Translations under genes and position numbers: made by a program | Assembly (NCBI GenBank): GCA_937922175.1 | Contig: CAKZUU010000003.1 | Span: 1 to 5,952 of the forward strand | Source of the DNA: an uncultured Gemmataceae bacterium | GTDB lineage: Bacteria; Planctomycetota; Planctomycetia; Gemmatales; Gemmataceae | Direction of reading: 5' to 3' | Length of the DNA: 5,952 nucleotides | In this document: positions 1 through 5,952 of the stretch, in pieces | How the letters are laid out: each line of letters begins with the position of its first letter | Position numbering within the stretch: the first letter of the stretch is position 1 | Notes under the pieces: generated by a model | Told to the model about the DNA's origin: nothing | Databases searched by the model: none | What the model saw: the letters and a program-made list of their open reading frames with translations, nothing else

Positions 1-2337
1 CTGTCGCGGTGGTTGTCTCGGCCGTTGCAACTGCGAGACGATTTGCGCGTGACGGCCGGCCGATTGATCGGCCACATCCGTAGTTCGGCGGCGGCCGAGG
101 GCGTGTCTTGGACAGGAAACCTGACCGCCTCCGATCTGCGTGCCGATCGACTCGGACAGACGATGACCTGGTCGAACCCGATCGCCATCGAGTTCGAGGC
201 CCATCAGGCGGCGGTAGGGATGCCTCGCATCGACCGCTGCGTCGTGCAGACGGACTTTGGCACACTGCAAGCCTCGGGGACGCAAGAGGAACTGACCCTT
301 GAAGGCCGTTGCGAGCTCGATCGACTCTTCGATCGGTGGCGGCAATTCGTCGATATCGGTCCCCACATTCCGACCGGCAGTCTCAATGGTCGAGTGGTCC
401 TGGCGCGGGATCGTCAAGACACGTTTCAGATCCGAGCCGAGGGACGAATCCGCGATGCGTCGTATGTCGTCGGCGAAACGACCTGGAGTGAACCCGATCT
501 GCAAATTCGCTTGGAAGCCCAGGGACAAGTGAAGTCGGAGGCGTGCCGAATCGAGGCCGGCCGGGCCATGCTCGCCGGCGGTGGTGACATGCTGACGATC
601 CAACTGGTCGAACCCTTGGCCGATCTGTGGTCGTTTTCCGTTGCGTCAGCCCATTTCGCACTTCGAGGCGATCTCGGTCGATGGCTCAACCGATGCGCTC
701 CTCTTCTCGCCGAAATCCGAGATGTCCAGGCGGCGGGGAGCGTCGATGCGTCGTGTCGAGTGCGTGTCGGCTCCGGTTTGGTTCAAGCCGATGCGATCGA
801 TGTGGGCGTCCACAACTTGCGCTTCGCCCAAGCGGGATGGAGCATCGTCGAGCCGAATGTTCGGCTCCGTGTCCCACGGTTGAAGTGGCAGCATTCGGAC
901 AGCGGGCAAGTCATTGAAATCGGCGATGCCGCGTTCACCAGTCCCGCTTTGCACGCGACTTTCCCTTCCTTTCGAGCTGAACGCCATCCACCTGCCATCT
1001 GGCAACTCTCGGGGCGAGGCGAAATTCAGGGAGATCTCGCTCGGCTGCAACGTTGGTACCCCGGCCTGAACGAGGAACCCCTCGCCGGCACTCTCAATGG
1101 TACGGTGCACATGTCCGCTGATGCTCAAGCGTCACGCGTCCAGGGTGATTTCACGGTCAGGCAGTTGATCGTCGGTAACTCGACCAGGCCTCTTTGGACC
1201 GAGCCTGTTGTTCGCTTGGTGGTGGGCGCGTCTCGATCGCGGCGAGGCGATCTCGTCACGTTGGAGAACGGCAAGTTGGAGTGCACCGGTCTGGGATTGA
1301 ACGCCTCGGGCCAGATTATCGCTCTCTCGACCGTTCCCGAGATTCGATTGACCGGCACGCTGCTGTACGATTGGGAACGGCTCGAACCGCAGTTGCGACG
1401 ACGGCTCGGCCTGGACGTTCGAGTGACGGGTCGAGACCAACGCCCATTTCGTCTCGAAGGAACGTTGAGCCGCTCTCGGCCGGTGGTGGCGCCGGCCTCA
1501 GCTTCCTCGTCGTGGCTGGCAGGGCTGAAAGGCGAGGGGAGCATCGGCTGGCAATCGCTTCAGGTACTGGGGTGTTCCGTGGGACCGGCCCAACTGAACG
1601 CTCGGATGCTGGGCGACGGTTGGATTCGCTTCACCCCCGTGGAGACGACGCTCAATCGGGGGACACTTCGCGTGGAACCTTTTGTCAAACTGGATGAACC
1701 CAAGCCGTTGTTGATCCTCGGCAAGAACACCCGGTTGGATCATGCACAGATCACGGCTGGGTTATCGAACGAATCGCTGGGTTATCTTGCTCCCGCCTTT
1801 TCGGGATTGCGTGATCCGCTGGGCGAAGTTTCCGTGGCTGTGGACGGAGCGAAGATTCCGTTGTTTGATCTGCGGCAAGCCGACGTTTGGGGCAAAGTGA
1901 CCATCCATTCGATCAAAGCGACGCCCGGACCGCTACTGACGGAGATCACCCGCGCCTTGAAGGTGCCCGTGGGACTGCATCTGACCAAGGAGCAGACGAT
2001 CCCTGTGCGGCTAGTGCAGGGGCGTGTGCACCACCAGAATTTGGAAATCCCTCTGGGCGACATCGACTTGAAGACGAGCGGTTCGGTGGGATTGGACGGC
2101 TCGTTGAACATCTTCGCCGAATTTCCCACGCCTTCACGCTGGTTGGGGAAAAATGCTCCCCGTTCATTGACGGTGGTTCGGCTTCCCATCGGCGGATCGC
2201 TCGCCGCTCCCCGTATCGATCCGCAAGGTCTGCAACAGATCATAGGCCGATATGCCGCCGAGACGACCGGCGAATTGCTCAAACGGGAACTGGAAAAAAA
2301 CCTTCCGAAATGGTTCCAAGGGCCGCCGAAAAAATGA
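1..2337 (+). CDS. AsmA/TamB-like envelope protein, 5'-truncated by the window edge
   Basis: The reading frame is open from base 1 to a TGA at 2335-2337, giving 778 visible codons. The TTG at 13 is unlikely to be the true start: the four codons before it are open, no ribosome binding site is visible, and the first residues already fall inside a repeat unit. I therefore call it 5'-partial. Numbering from the TTG, the protein is a long run of short alternating beta-type segments with G-x-L-x-G turns. Recurrent W..(E)P anchors lie near residues 53-56, 158-161, 276-281 and 395-398, with a weaker one near 525. Residues about 610-735 resemble the AsmA C-terminal region: a 'PLFDL..ADVWGKVTI' stretch, then 'QGRVHHQNLEIPLGDIDL', a G-S-V-G-L-D-G turn, and a closing 'GGSLAAPRID'. 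The last 35 residues form a charged helix. AsmA/TamB-family proteins are usually anchored in the inner membrane and are thought to carry phospholipid across the periplasm. The anchor would lie outside the window. The family call is good; the exact function is inferred. Confidence 0.8.
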   Translation: MSRWLSRPLQLRDDLRVTAGRLIGHIRSSAAAEGVSWTGNLTASDLRADRLGQTMTWSNPIAIEFEAHQAAVGMPRIDRCVVQTDFGTLQASGTQEELTLEGRCELDRLFDRWRQFVDIGPHIPTGSLNGRVVLARDRQDTFQIRAEGRIRDASYVVGETTWSEPDLQIRLEAQGQVKSEACRIEAGRAMLAGGGDMLTIQLVEPLADLWSFSVASAHFALRGDLGRWLNRCAPLLAEIRDVQAAGSVDASCRVRVGSGLVQADAIDVGVHNLRFAQAGWSIVEPNVRLRVPRLKWQHSDSGQVIEIGDAAFTSPALHATFPSFRAERHPPAIWQLSGRGEIQGDLARLQRWYPGLNEEPLAGTLNGTVHMSADAQASRVQGDFTVRQLIVGNSTRPLWTEPVVRLVVGASRSRRGDLVTLENGKLECTGLGLNASGQIIALSTVPEIRLTGTLLYDWERLEPQLRRRLGLDVRVTGRDQRPFRLEGTLSRSRPVVAPASASSSWLAGLKGEGSIGWQSLQVLGCSVGPAQLNARMLGDGWIRFTPVETTLNRGTLRVEPFVKLDEPKPLLILGKNTRLDHAQITAGLSNESLGYLAPAFSGLRDPLGEVSVAVDGAKIPLFDLRQADVWGKVTIHSIKATPGPLLTEITRALKVPVGLHLTKEQTIPVRLVQGRVHHQNLEIPLGDIDLKTSGSVGLDGSLNIFAEFPTPSRWLGKNAPRSLTVVRLPIGGSLAAPRIDPQGLQQIIGRYAAETTGELLKRELEKNLPKWFQGPPKK

Positions 2338-2340
2338 CCC

Positions 2341-3351
2341 TTACGGTTCGTCCGCCCGACTCGGAAGAGGGGGGGCGGCCTCAAGGTCGGACGTGTCCAG
2401 TCGGCCTTCGCGATGCAGCCGCCGGAAGTGCTCCAAGGTACGGCGAATACCGTCGGCCAACGGCGTGCGCGGCATCGGTCCTAAATCTCGTTGCAACGCG
2501 GAATCGTCCAGATCGTAGGCGATCGCGATCTGCCGAGTTCCATACGTCACGAGGTCACGGGCTTCCGGTGCCACCTCAGAAAGAGTCTGGTGGAAGGTCG
2601 ATAGTTCGACCACATGCCCTCGGAGGTTGTACGATTTCGCGCCGGTGAATGGTCGTTCCAGACACCGGATGAAAGTCTCCGCGACATCGTCGACGAACTG
2701 CAAATCTTGCCAGCCGCCGTAGCTGATGTGATAGTGTTGGCCGATGGCGACGGCCTTGAGGGCTTTGGTCGGTTCGCTGGTCATGCCGAAGTCGCGTCCC
2801 ACACCGTACACCGTCCACGGCCGAAGCCCGATGCTCGACAGCCCGTGGTCTTGAAAGTAGATTCGGGCGTTCCCCTCGTTGCAGCATTTGAACACGCCGT
2901 AGTGGGTCGAGGGGACGAGCGGCACATCGTCGGGTAATGGCCCTTGCTGATAGTGTTCCGGCGGACCGAATACCGCTGCCGAGCTGGCGTAAACCAGTCG
3001 TTGGATGGGCGACCGTGATTGCCGCACGGCCTCGAAAACGGCCAACGTCCCCACCACATTGACCGTTGCTCCCCGAAGAGGGTTTTCCCGACAGACCGGG
3101 ACCTGCAACCCCGCGAGATGGATGACATGGCTGACACCGTGTGTCTCGAGTGTCTGCCGCAACAGATCGGCGTCGGTGACATCACCGGGGGCATAAACGA
3201 TTTGCCGGATCTGTTCTTCGGTCATGATGAGCCGCATCCGGCGGGGATTCTCTTTCAAGTCGAAGACAACAACCGAGGCTCCCCGGTCGAGCAGTCGTTT
3301 GGCGATCCACGCGCCGATGCAGCCGTAACCGCCGGTGAGCAACACTTTCAT
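2341..3351 (-). CDS. NAD-dependent epimerase/dehydratase (extended SDR family)
   Basis: This is a complete gene of 336 residues, a normal length for extended short-chain dehydrogenases acting on nucleotide sugars. It opens with a Rossmann fold: TGGYGCIG at residues 6-13 matches the TGxxGxxG dinucleotide motif. Asp31 at the end of strand 2 ('VVFDL') favours NAD over NADP. DVTD (57-60) and HLAG (78-81) are the usual adenine- and nicotinamide-side motifs. The catalytic set is Ser123/Ser124 in 'YASSAAVFG', with Tyr151 and Lys155 in YGVFK. 'LRPWTVYGVGRD' (176-187) and 'LQFVDDVAETF' (217-227) are typical substrate-domain segments. The likely chemistry is oxidation at a sugar carbon followed by epimerisation, dehydration or reduction in the cytoplasm, but the substrate cannot be read from the sequence. 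The ATG at 3349-3351 is supported by a GGGAGAG site 6 nt upstream. The last 20 or so residues are Pro/Ala/acid-rich, and a run of seven C in the coding strand near the 3' end is a possible slippage or sequencing-error spot. The stop lies 3 bp from the convergent AsmA-like gene. Confidence 0.88.
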   Translation of the reverse strand: MKVLLTGGYGCIGAWIAKRLLDRGASVVVFDLKENPRRMRLIMTEEQIRQIVYAPGDVTDADLLRQTLETHGVSHVIHLAGLQVPVCRENPLRGATVNVVGTLAVFEAVRQSRSPIQRLVYASSAAVFGPPEHYQQGPLPDDVPLVPSTHYGVFKCCNEGNARIYFQDHGLSSIGLRPWTVYGVGRDFGMTSEPTKALKAVAIGQHYHISYGGWQDLQFVDDVAETFIRCLERPFTGAKSYNLRGHVVELSTFHQTLSEVAPEARDLVTYGTRQIAIAYDLDDSALQRDLGPMPRTPLADGIRRTLEHFRRLHREGRLDTSDLEAAPPLPSRADEP

Positions 3352-3357
3352 GCGCGT

Positions 3358-3364
3358 CTCTCCC
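3358..3364 (-). promoter_or_regulatory. Ribosome binding site of the epimerase gene
   Basis: On the minus strand the bases read GGGAGAG, followed by 6 nt (ACGCGC) and the ATG at 3349-3351. This purine-rich Shine-Dalgarno-like match at normal spacing supports the chosen start. The rest of the 96-bp gap to gyrA holds one A/T patch (TTTTAAAA, 3379-3386) that could serve as a weak -10 element, but no convincing -35 box accompanies it. No strong hairpin followed by a T-run is present, so read-through from gyrA remains possible. Confidence 0.6.
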
Positions 3365-3447
3365 GCAAGGTGTAGGCGTTTTAAAAGACCGCGGCGACAC
3401 CGGACCAGCAGGCGCCCCTGGCCGATCGGAGGCGGTCGGACCGGGCA

Positions 3448-5952
3448 TCAGGACGAGGCGGGCGAGGTCGAGTCCGGCACGGAAGGGGCACTGGACGAAT
3501 CGCCGACATCATCGCGGGCGATTCGAGCCACCGACGCAATGCGGTCGCCCTCGTTGAGGTTCATGATGCGAACGCCCTGGGTGTTCCGACCGACCAGGCG
3601 AATCTCGTCCACCCGAGTACGGTTGACCATGCCTTGGACGGTGATGAGCATAATTTCATCGCCGGGTCGAACGGCGACAACTCGGACGACCGGGCCGTTG
3701 CGTTCGTTGGTTCGGATGTCGCGGACCCCTTTGCCGCCGCGCCGTTGTCGGCGATACCGCATCTGCGAGCGCGTCTCCGTGGGGGACGCGTCGGCTTCGT
3801 CGGCAGAATCCGGCTCGCTCTCCGAGAGATCGTCGCCGACGGTTTCGTCGCTTTCGGATTCGGGAAGCTCGACGTCGTGATCGGTGGTATTGGGGCCGAA
3901 GGGCGTCCGCTTGCCGTAGCCGTTCTCGCAGATGGTCAGCAGCGAGCCTTCGGGGTCGGCGACGACCATGCCGACCAGTTCGTCGCCTCCGCCGAGGCTG
4001 ATACCCCGGACCCCCCGGGTATTGCGTCCCATGGGGCGAACGTCAGATTCGCTGAAGCGGATGGCCATGCCTTGGCGTGTCGCGAGCACCACCTCATCGC
4101 CACCGTGCGTGAGGGCGACGTCGATGAGGGTATCGCCGTCGTCGAGATGGATGCCGATGATCCCACCCGCACGGGGCCGGCTGTATTCCTCCAGACGAGT
4201 CTTTTTGACCAGACCGCGTCGAGTGGCCATGAGCAAATATTGATCGGTCCCAAATTCTCGCACCGGGATGACACTGGTGATTTTCTCTTCCGGTCGCAAC
4301 GACAAGACATTGGCAATGGCGCGGCCGGCGCTGGTGCGCGATGCCTGTGGGATCTGATGCACTTTCAGCCAATAAACCTGGCCGCGATTGGTAAATCCCA
4401 GCAGATACGCATGCGTGCTGGCAACGAAGAGATGTTCGATGAAGTCGTCTTCGCGGGTCTGTCCTCCCGAGACTCCCTTTCCCCCGCGGTGCTGACGACG
4501 ATAGGTATTCAGCGGCAACCGCTTGATATAACCATGATGGCTGATCGTCACCACGTTGAGTTCTTCGGGGATCAGGTCCTCCAGATCGACGCTGATTTCC
4601 TCATCGACGATTTCCGTCCGGCGTTCGTCGCCATATTTGTCTCGCAGTTCGACCAAATTGGCGCGAATCACCTGGAAGATGGCCTGTTCGCTGGCGAGTA
4701 GTCGCTCGTACTCGAGAATTTGCTGACGGAGTTCACCGTACTCTTTGAGGATCTCGTCGCGTTCCAACGCAGCTAATTGACCTAGCTGCATGCGGACGAC
4801 GGCCTCGGCCTGTGCCTCGGTCATGCTGTAGTCGTCCATCGTTCCCAATTCGCGCTGCAAAGCGGCGAAACCTTCTTCGCCCAACGCTCGTTGCATCAAA
4901 GAGGCGGCCACGCGCATGGTTTGCAGTCGAACCTTGGCTTCTGCGCGACTCGGCGCCGCACGAATGGTCTGGATGACCTCGTCCAAAGAGGAAATAGCGA
5001 TGAGTTGGCCTTCCAAGATGTGGCCGCGCCTTTTGGCCTCCCGCAGGAGAAATTCGGTGCGACGCCGGATCACCTGGACTCGGTGTCGAAGGAACTCCTC
5101 CATCATCTGTTTTAACGACAGGGTGCGCGGGCGCCCATCGACTAGCGCCAGGAGGATGATGCTGACGGTTTTTTGCAATGGCGTGAATTGGTACAACTGG
5201 TTCAGCACCAGGTGAGGATCGGCTCCCCGTTTCAAGTGGATAACCAGGCGGACCGGCTCACCCGAGCGGGCACTGGATTCATCGCGGACTTCCGTGACGT
5301 CTTTGATGCGTTCTTCGCGGATCGCTTCGCCAATCTTTTCGTGGATCCGGTTGCGCGTCTCTTGAAAAGGCACTTCGCGGACAATGATCTGGCTGCGGTT
5401 GCCATCTTCGACAATCTCCGCCCGGGCCCGCAAAACGATGCGGCCTCGGCCCGTGTGATAGCCCTCGAGAATGCCGGCTCGGCCATAAATCACGCCCCCG
5501 GTCGGGAAATCCGGCCCCGGGATGATCTGCATCAAATCGACGATGCTGGTCTCCGGTTCGTCGATGAGTTTGATGAGGGCGTCGCACACCTCTCGGAGAT
5601 TGTGGGGCGGGATCTCCGTTGCCATGCCCACGGCGATGCCGTCCGAACCATTCACCAAAAGGTTGGGAAACTTGGCCGGAAGGACGAGAGGTTCACGGTA
5701 TTTGCCGTCGTAGTTCTCGATGAAATCGACCGTCTCGTGGTCGATGTCGGTGAGCATCTCCGCCGCGACCGGACTCAAGCGCGCCTCGGTATACCGCATC
5801 GCGGCGGGGGGAAGACCGGCGATGGAGCCGAAATTCCCCTGCGGCTGGATCAAGGGGGCGCGCATCGCCCAATCCTGGGCCATCCGCACCAGCGTCGGAT
5901 AAATGGAGTTGTCGCCGTGCGGGTGGTAACGCTTCATCGTCTCGCCGACGAT
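3448..5952 (-). CDS. gyrA: DNA gyrase subunit A, 5'-truncated by the window edge
   Basis: GyrA is the DNA-cleaving subunit of gyrase (A2B2), which introduces negative supercoils using ATP. The frame is open to the right edge: residues IVGET precede the first visible ATG at 5935-5937, matching the conserved 'VVGxVxGKYHPHGD' region, so that ATG is internal. About 70 N-terminal residues are missing. Numbering from that ATG, HPHGD is at 5-9, the catalytic tyrosine is Tyr49 in AAMRYTE (equivalent to E. coli Tyr122), and 'IIPGPDFPTGG' is at 138-148. The tower and coiled-coil gate run from about 275 to 445, ending in 'DERRTEI'. The C-terminal domain shows six pinwheel-blade cores, near 467, 515, 571, 619, 670 and 766. 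The blade-1 GyrA box reads QHRGGKG (482-488). A GyrA box argues for GyrA rather than ParC. Odd points are an acidic insert at about 681-727 and Asn/Pro at the two main quinolone-contact positions. The Ser-rich tail ends at TGA 3448-3450. The estimated full length is about 900 residues, slightly longer than E. coli GyrA (875). Confidence 0.96.
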   Translation of the reverse strand: MVGETMKRYHPHGDNSIYPTLVRMAQDWAMRAPLIQPQGNFGSIAGLPPAAMRYTEARLSPVAAEMLTDIDHETVDFIENYDGKYREPLVLPAKFPNLLVNGSDGIAVGMATEIPPHNLREVCDALIKLIDEPETSIVDLMQIIPGPDFPTGGVIYGRAGILEGYHTGRGRIVLRARAEIVEDGNRSQIIVREVPFQETRNRIHEKIGEAIREERIKDVTEVRDESSARSGEPVRLVIHLKRGADPHLVLNQLYQFTPLQKTVSIILLALVDGRPRTLSLKQMMEEFLRHRVQVIRRRTEFLLREAKRRGHILEGQLIAISSLDEVIQTIRAAPSRAEAKVRLQTMRVAASLMQRALGEEGFAALQRELGTMDDYSMTEAQAEAVVRMQLGQLAALERDEILKEYGELRQQILEYERLLASEQAIFQVIRANLVELRDKYGDERRTEIVDEEISVDLEDLIPEELNVVTISHHGYIKRLPLNTYRRQHRGGKGVSGGQTREDDFIEHLFVASTHAYLLGFTNRGQVYWLKVHQIPQASRTSAGRAIANVLSLRPEEKITSVIPVREFGTDQYLLMATRRGLVKKTRLEEYSRPRAGGIIGIHLDDGDTLIDVALTHGGDEVVLATRQGMAIRFSESDVRPMGRNTRGVRGISLGGGDELVGMVVADPEGSLLTICENGYGKRTPFGPNTTDHDVELPESESDETVGDDLSESEPDSADEADASPTETRSQMRYRRQRRGGKGVRDIRTNERNGPVVRVVAVRPGDEIMLITVQGMVNRTRVDEIRLVGRNTQGVRIMNLNEGDRIASVARIARDDVGDSSSAPSVPDSTSPASS
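3727..3747 (-). other. gyrA: Second GyrA-box-like heptad (QRRGGKG) in blade 5
   Basis: This heptad is an exact match to the canonical GyrA box but lies in the fifth blade, after 'GYGKRTPF' and the acidic insert and before 'VRDIRTNERNGPV'. Many bacterial GyrA proteins carry a related RGGKGV-type sequence at this place, so the position is expected; the perfect QRR form is less so. Confidence 0.8.
3757..3897 (-). other. gyrA: Acidic, Ser-rich insert in the GyrA C-terminal domain
   Basis: These codons encode residues about 681-727, between 'NGYGKRTPF' and 'YRRQRRGGKGV'. In E. coli the corresponding segments are separated by only a few residues. Between residues 686 and 721 I count 16 Asp/Glu in 36 positions and no Lys or Arg, with several Ser. 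The reading frame is intact on both sides, and blade sequence resumes immediately afterwards, so this is an in-frame insertion, probably a disordered loop. Confidence 0.8.
4474..4494 (-). other. gyrA: GyrA box of pinwheel blade 1 (QHRGGKG)
   Basis: The heptad lies in the loop after 'GYIKRLPLNTYRR' and before 'VSGGQTREDDFIEHL', the same context as E. coli QRRGGKG. It differs from that consensus only by His for the first Arg. In known gyrases this motif is required for wrapping DNA around the C-terminal domain and so for negative supercoiling. The substitution is conservative, so function is probably kept. Confidence 0.85.
5791..5793 (-). other. gyrA: Codon of the GyrA catalytic tyrosine
   Basis: TAT on the minus strand encodes the tyrosine of AAMRYTE, preceded by the conserved arginine. 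In GyrA this tyrosine forms the transient 5'-phosphotyrosyl link to the cleaved DNA. It sits 35 residues after the proline that replaces E. coli Asp87, exactly the E. coli spacing, so the alignment here has no gaps. Confidence 0.95.
5896..5910 (-). other. gyrA: Core of the quinolone-resistance-determining region in gyrA
   Basis: These five codons encode N-S-I-Y-P directly after HPHGD. Aligned without gaps to E. coli GyrA residues 83-87 (S-A-V-Y-D), the serine and the acidic residue that hold the quinolone magnesium-water bridge are replaced by Asn and Pro. The alignment is direct; any effect on drug binding is inferred. Confidence 0.85.

Noticed and set aside
646..1128. A 160-codon minus-strand frame inside the AsmA-like gene
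   Set aside because: It is antisense to the repeat region, with no motif and no visible ribosome binding site.
2352..2378. Inverted repeat CCGCCC/GGGCGG as a terminator for the epimerase
   Set aside because: It lies inside the coding end, has a 14-base loop, and the nearest U-run (2329-2334) is 17 bases beyond the stem, too far for an intrinsic terminator.
1782..2384. A 200-codon minus-strand open frame antisense to the 3' end of the AsmA-like gene
   Set aside because: It lies over conserved AsmA-type C-terminal coding sequence and has an Arg/Ser/Pro-rich product with no known motif; it is a shadow frame.
1887..2648. A 253-codon plus-strand frame spanning the convergent junction
   Set aside because: It overlaps the ends of two well-supported genes, and its Arg/Pro/Ser-rich product resembles no protein family.
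3379..3386. TTTTAAAA patch as a promoter -10 element for the epimerase
   Set aside because: There is no credible -35 box at 16-18 bases upstream on the minus strand, and one A/T patch in a G+C-rich gap is weak evidence.
3422..3429. Palindrome CCGATCGG in the intergenic gap as an operator
   Set aside because: An 8-base palindrome is expected by chance, and GATCG-type words recur throughout this window.
3634..4701. A 355-codon plus-strand open frame antisense to gyrA
   Set aside because: It is fully covered by gyrA, whose protein matches its family along the whole length. The antisense product has no recognisable domain and an Ala/Gly/Asp-rich composition typical of mirror frames in G+C-rich genes.

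Overview
The window is G+C-rich, densely coding DNA that looks like an ordinary bacterial chromosome. It carries three genes: two cut by the window edges and one complete. The gyrase A sequence (IYPT after the HPHGD motif, and SIAGLPPAAMRYTEARL around the catalytic tyrosine) and the large repetitive AsmA-like protein both suggest a member of the Planctomycetota. That assignment is remembered family resemblance, not a database search, and I cannot name the genus.

Layout: positions 1-2337 (+) hold the 3' part of a long AsmA/TamB-like envelope protein whose start lies left of the window. After 3 bp, a complete NAD-dependent extended-SDR sugar epimerase/dehydratase gene converges on it (2341-3351, -). 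A 96-bp gap (3352-3447) contains that gene's ribosome binding site and no convincing terminator. From 3448 to the right edge (-) runs gyrA, lacking only about its first 70 codons. There is no gene-free stretch longer than 100 bp. I saw no tRNA, rRNA, insertion sequence, CRISPR array or phage gene.

How the genes relate: gyrA lies directly upstream of the epimerase on the same strand with a short gap, so read-through transcription is possible, but no functional link is evident. The AsmA-like protein probably acts in lipid or envelope homeostasis. The SDR protein probably acts on a nucleotide sugar, which would also fit envelope work, but the two genes are convergent and not one operon.

I find no evidence of a new multi-gene system. 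The points worth a second look are inside the proteins: an acidic insert of about 45 residues in the GyrA C-terminal pinwheel next to a second GyrA-box-like motif, non-standard residues at the quinolone-contact positions of GyrA, and a repeat of about 120 residues running through the AsmA-like protein.
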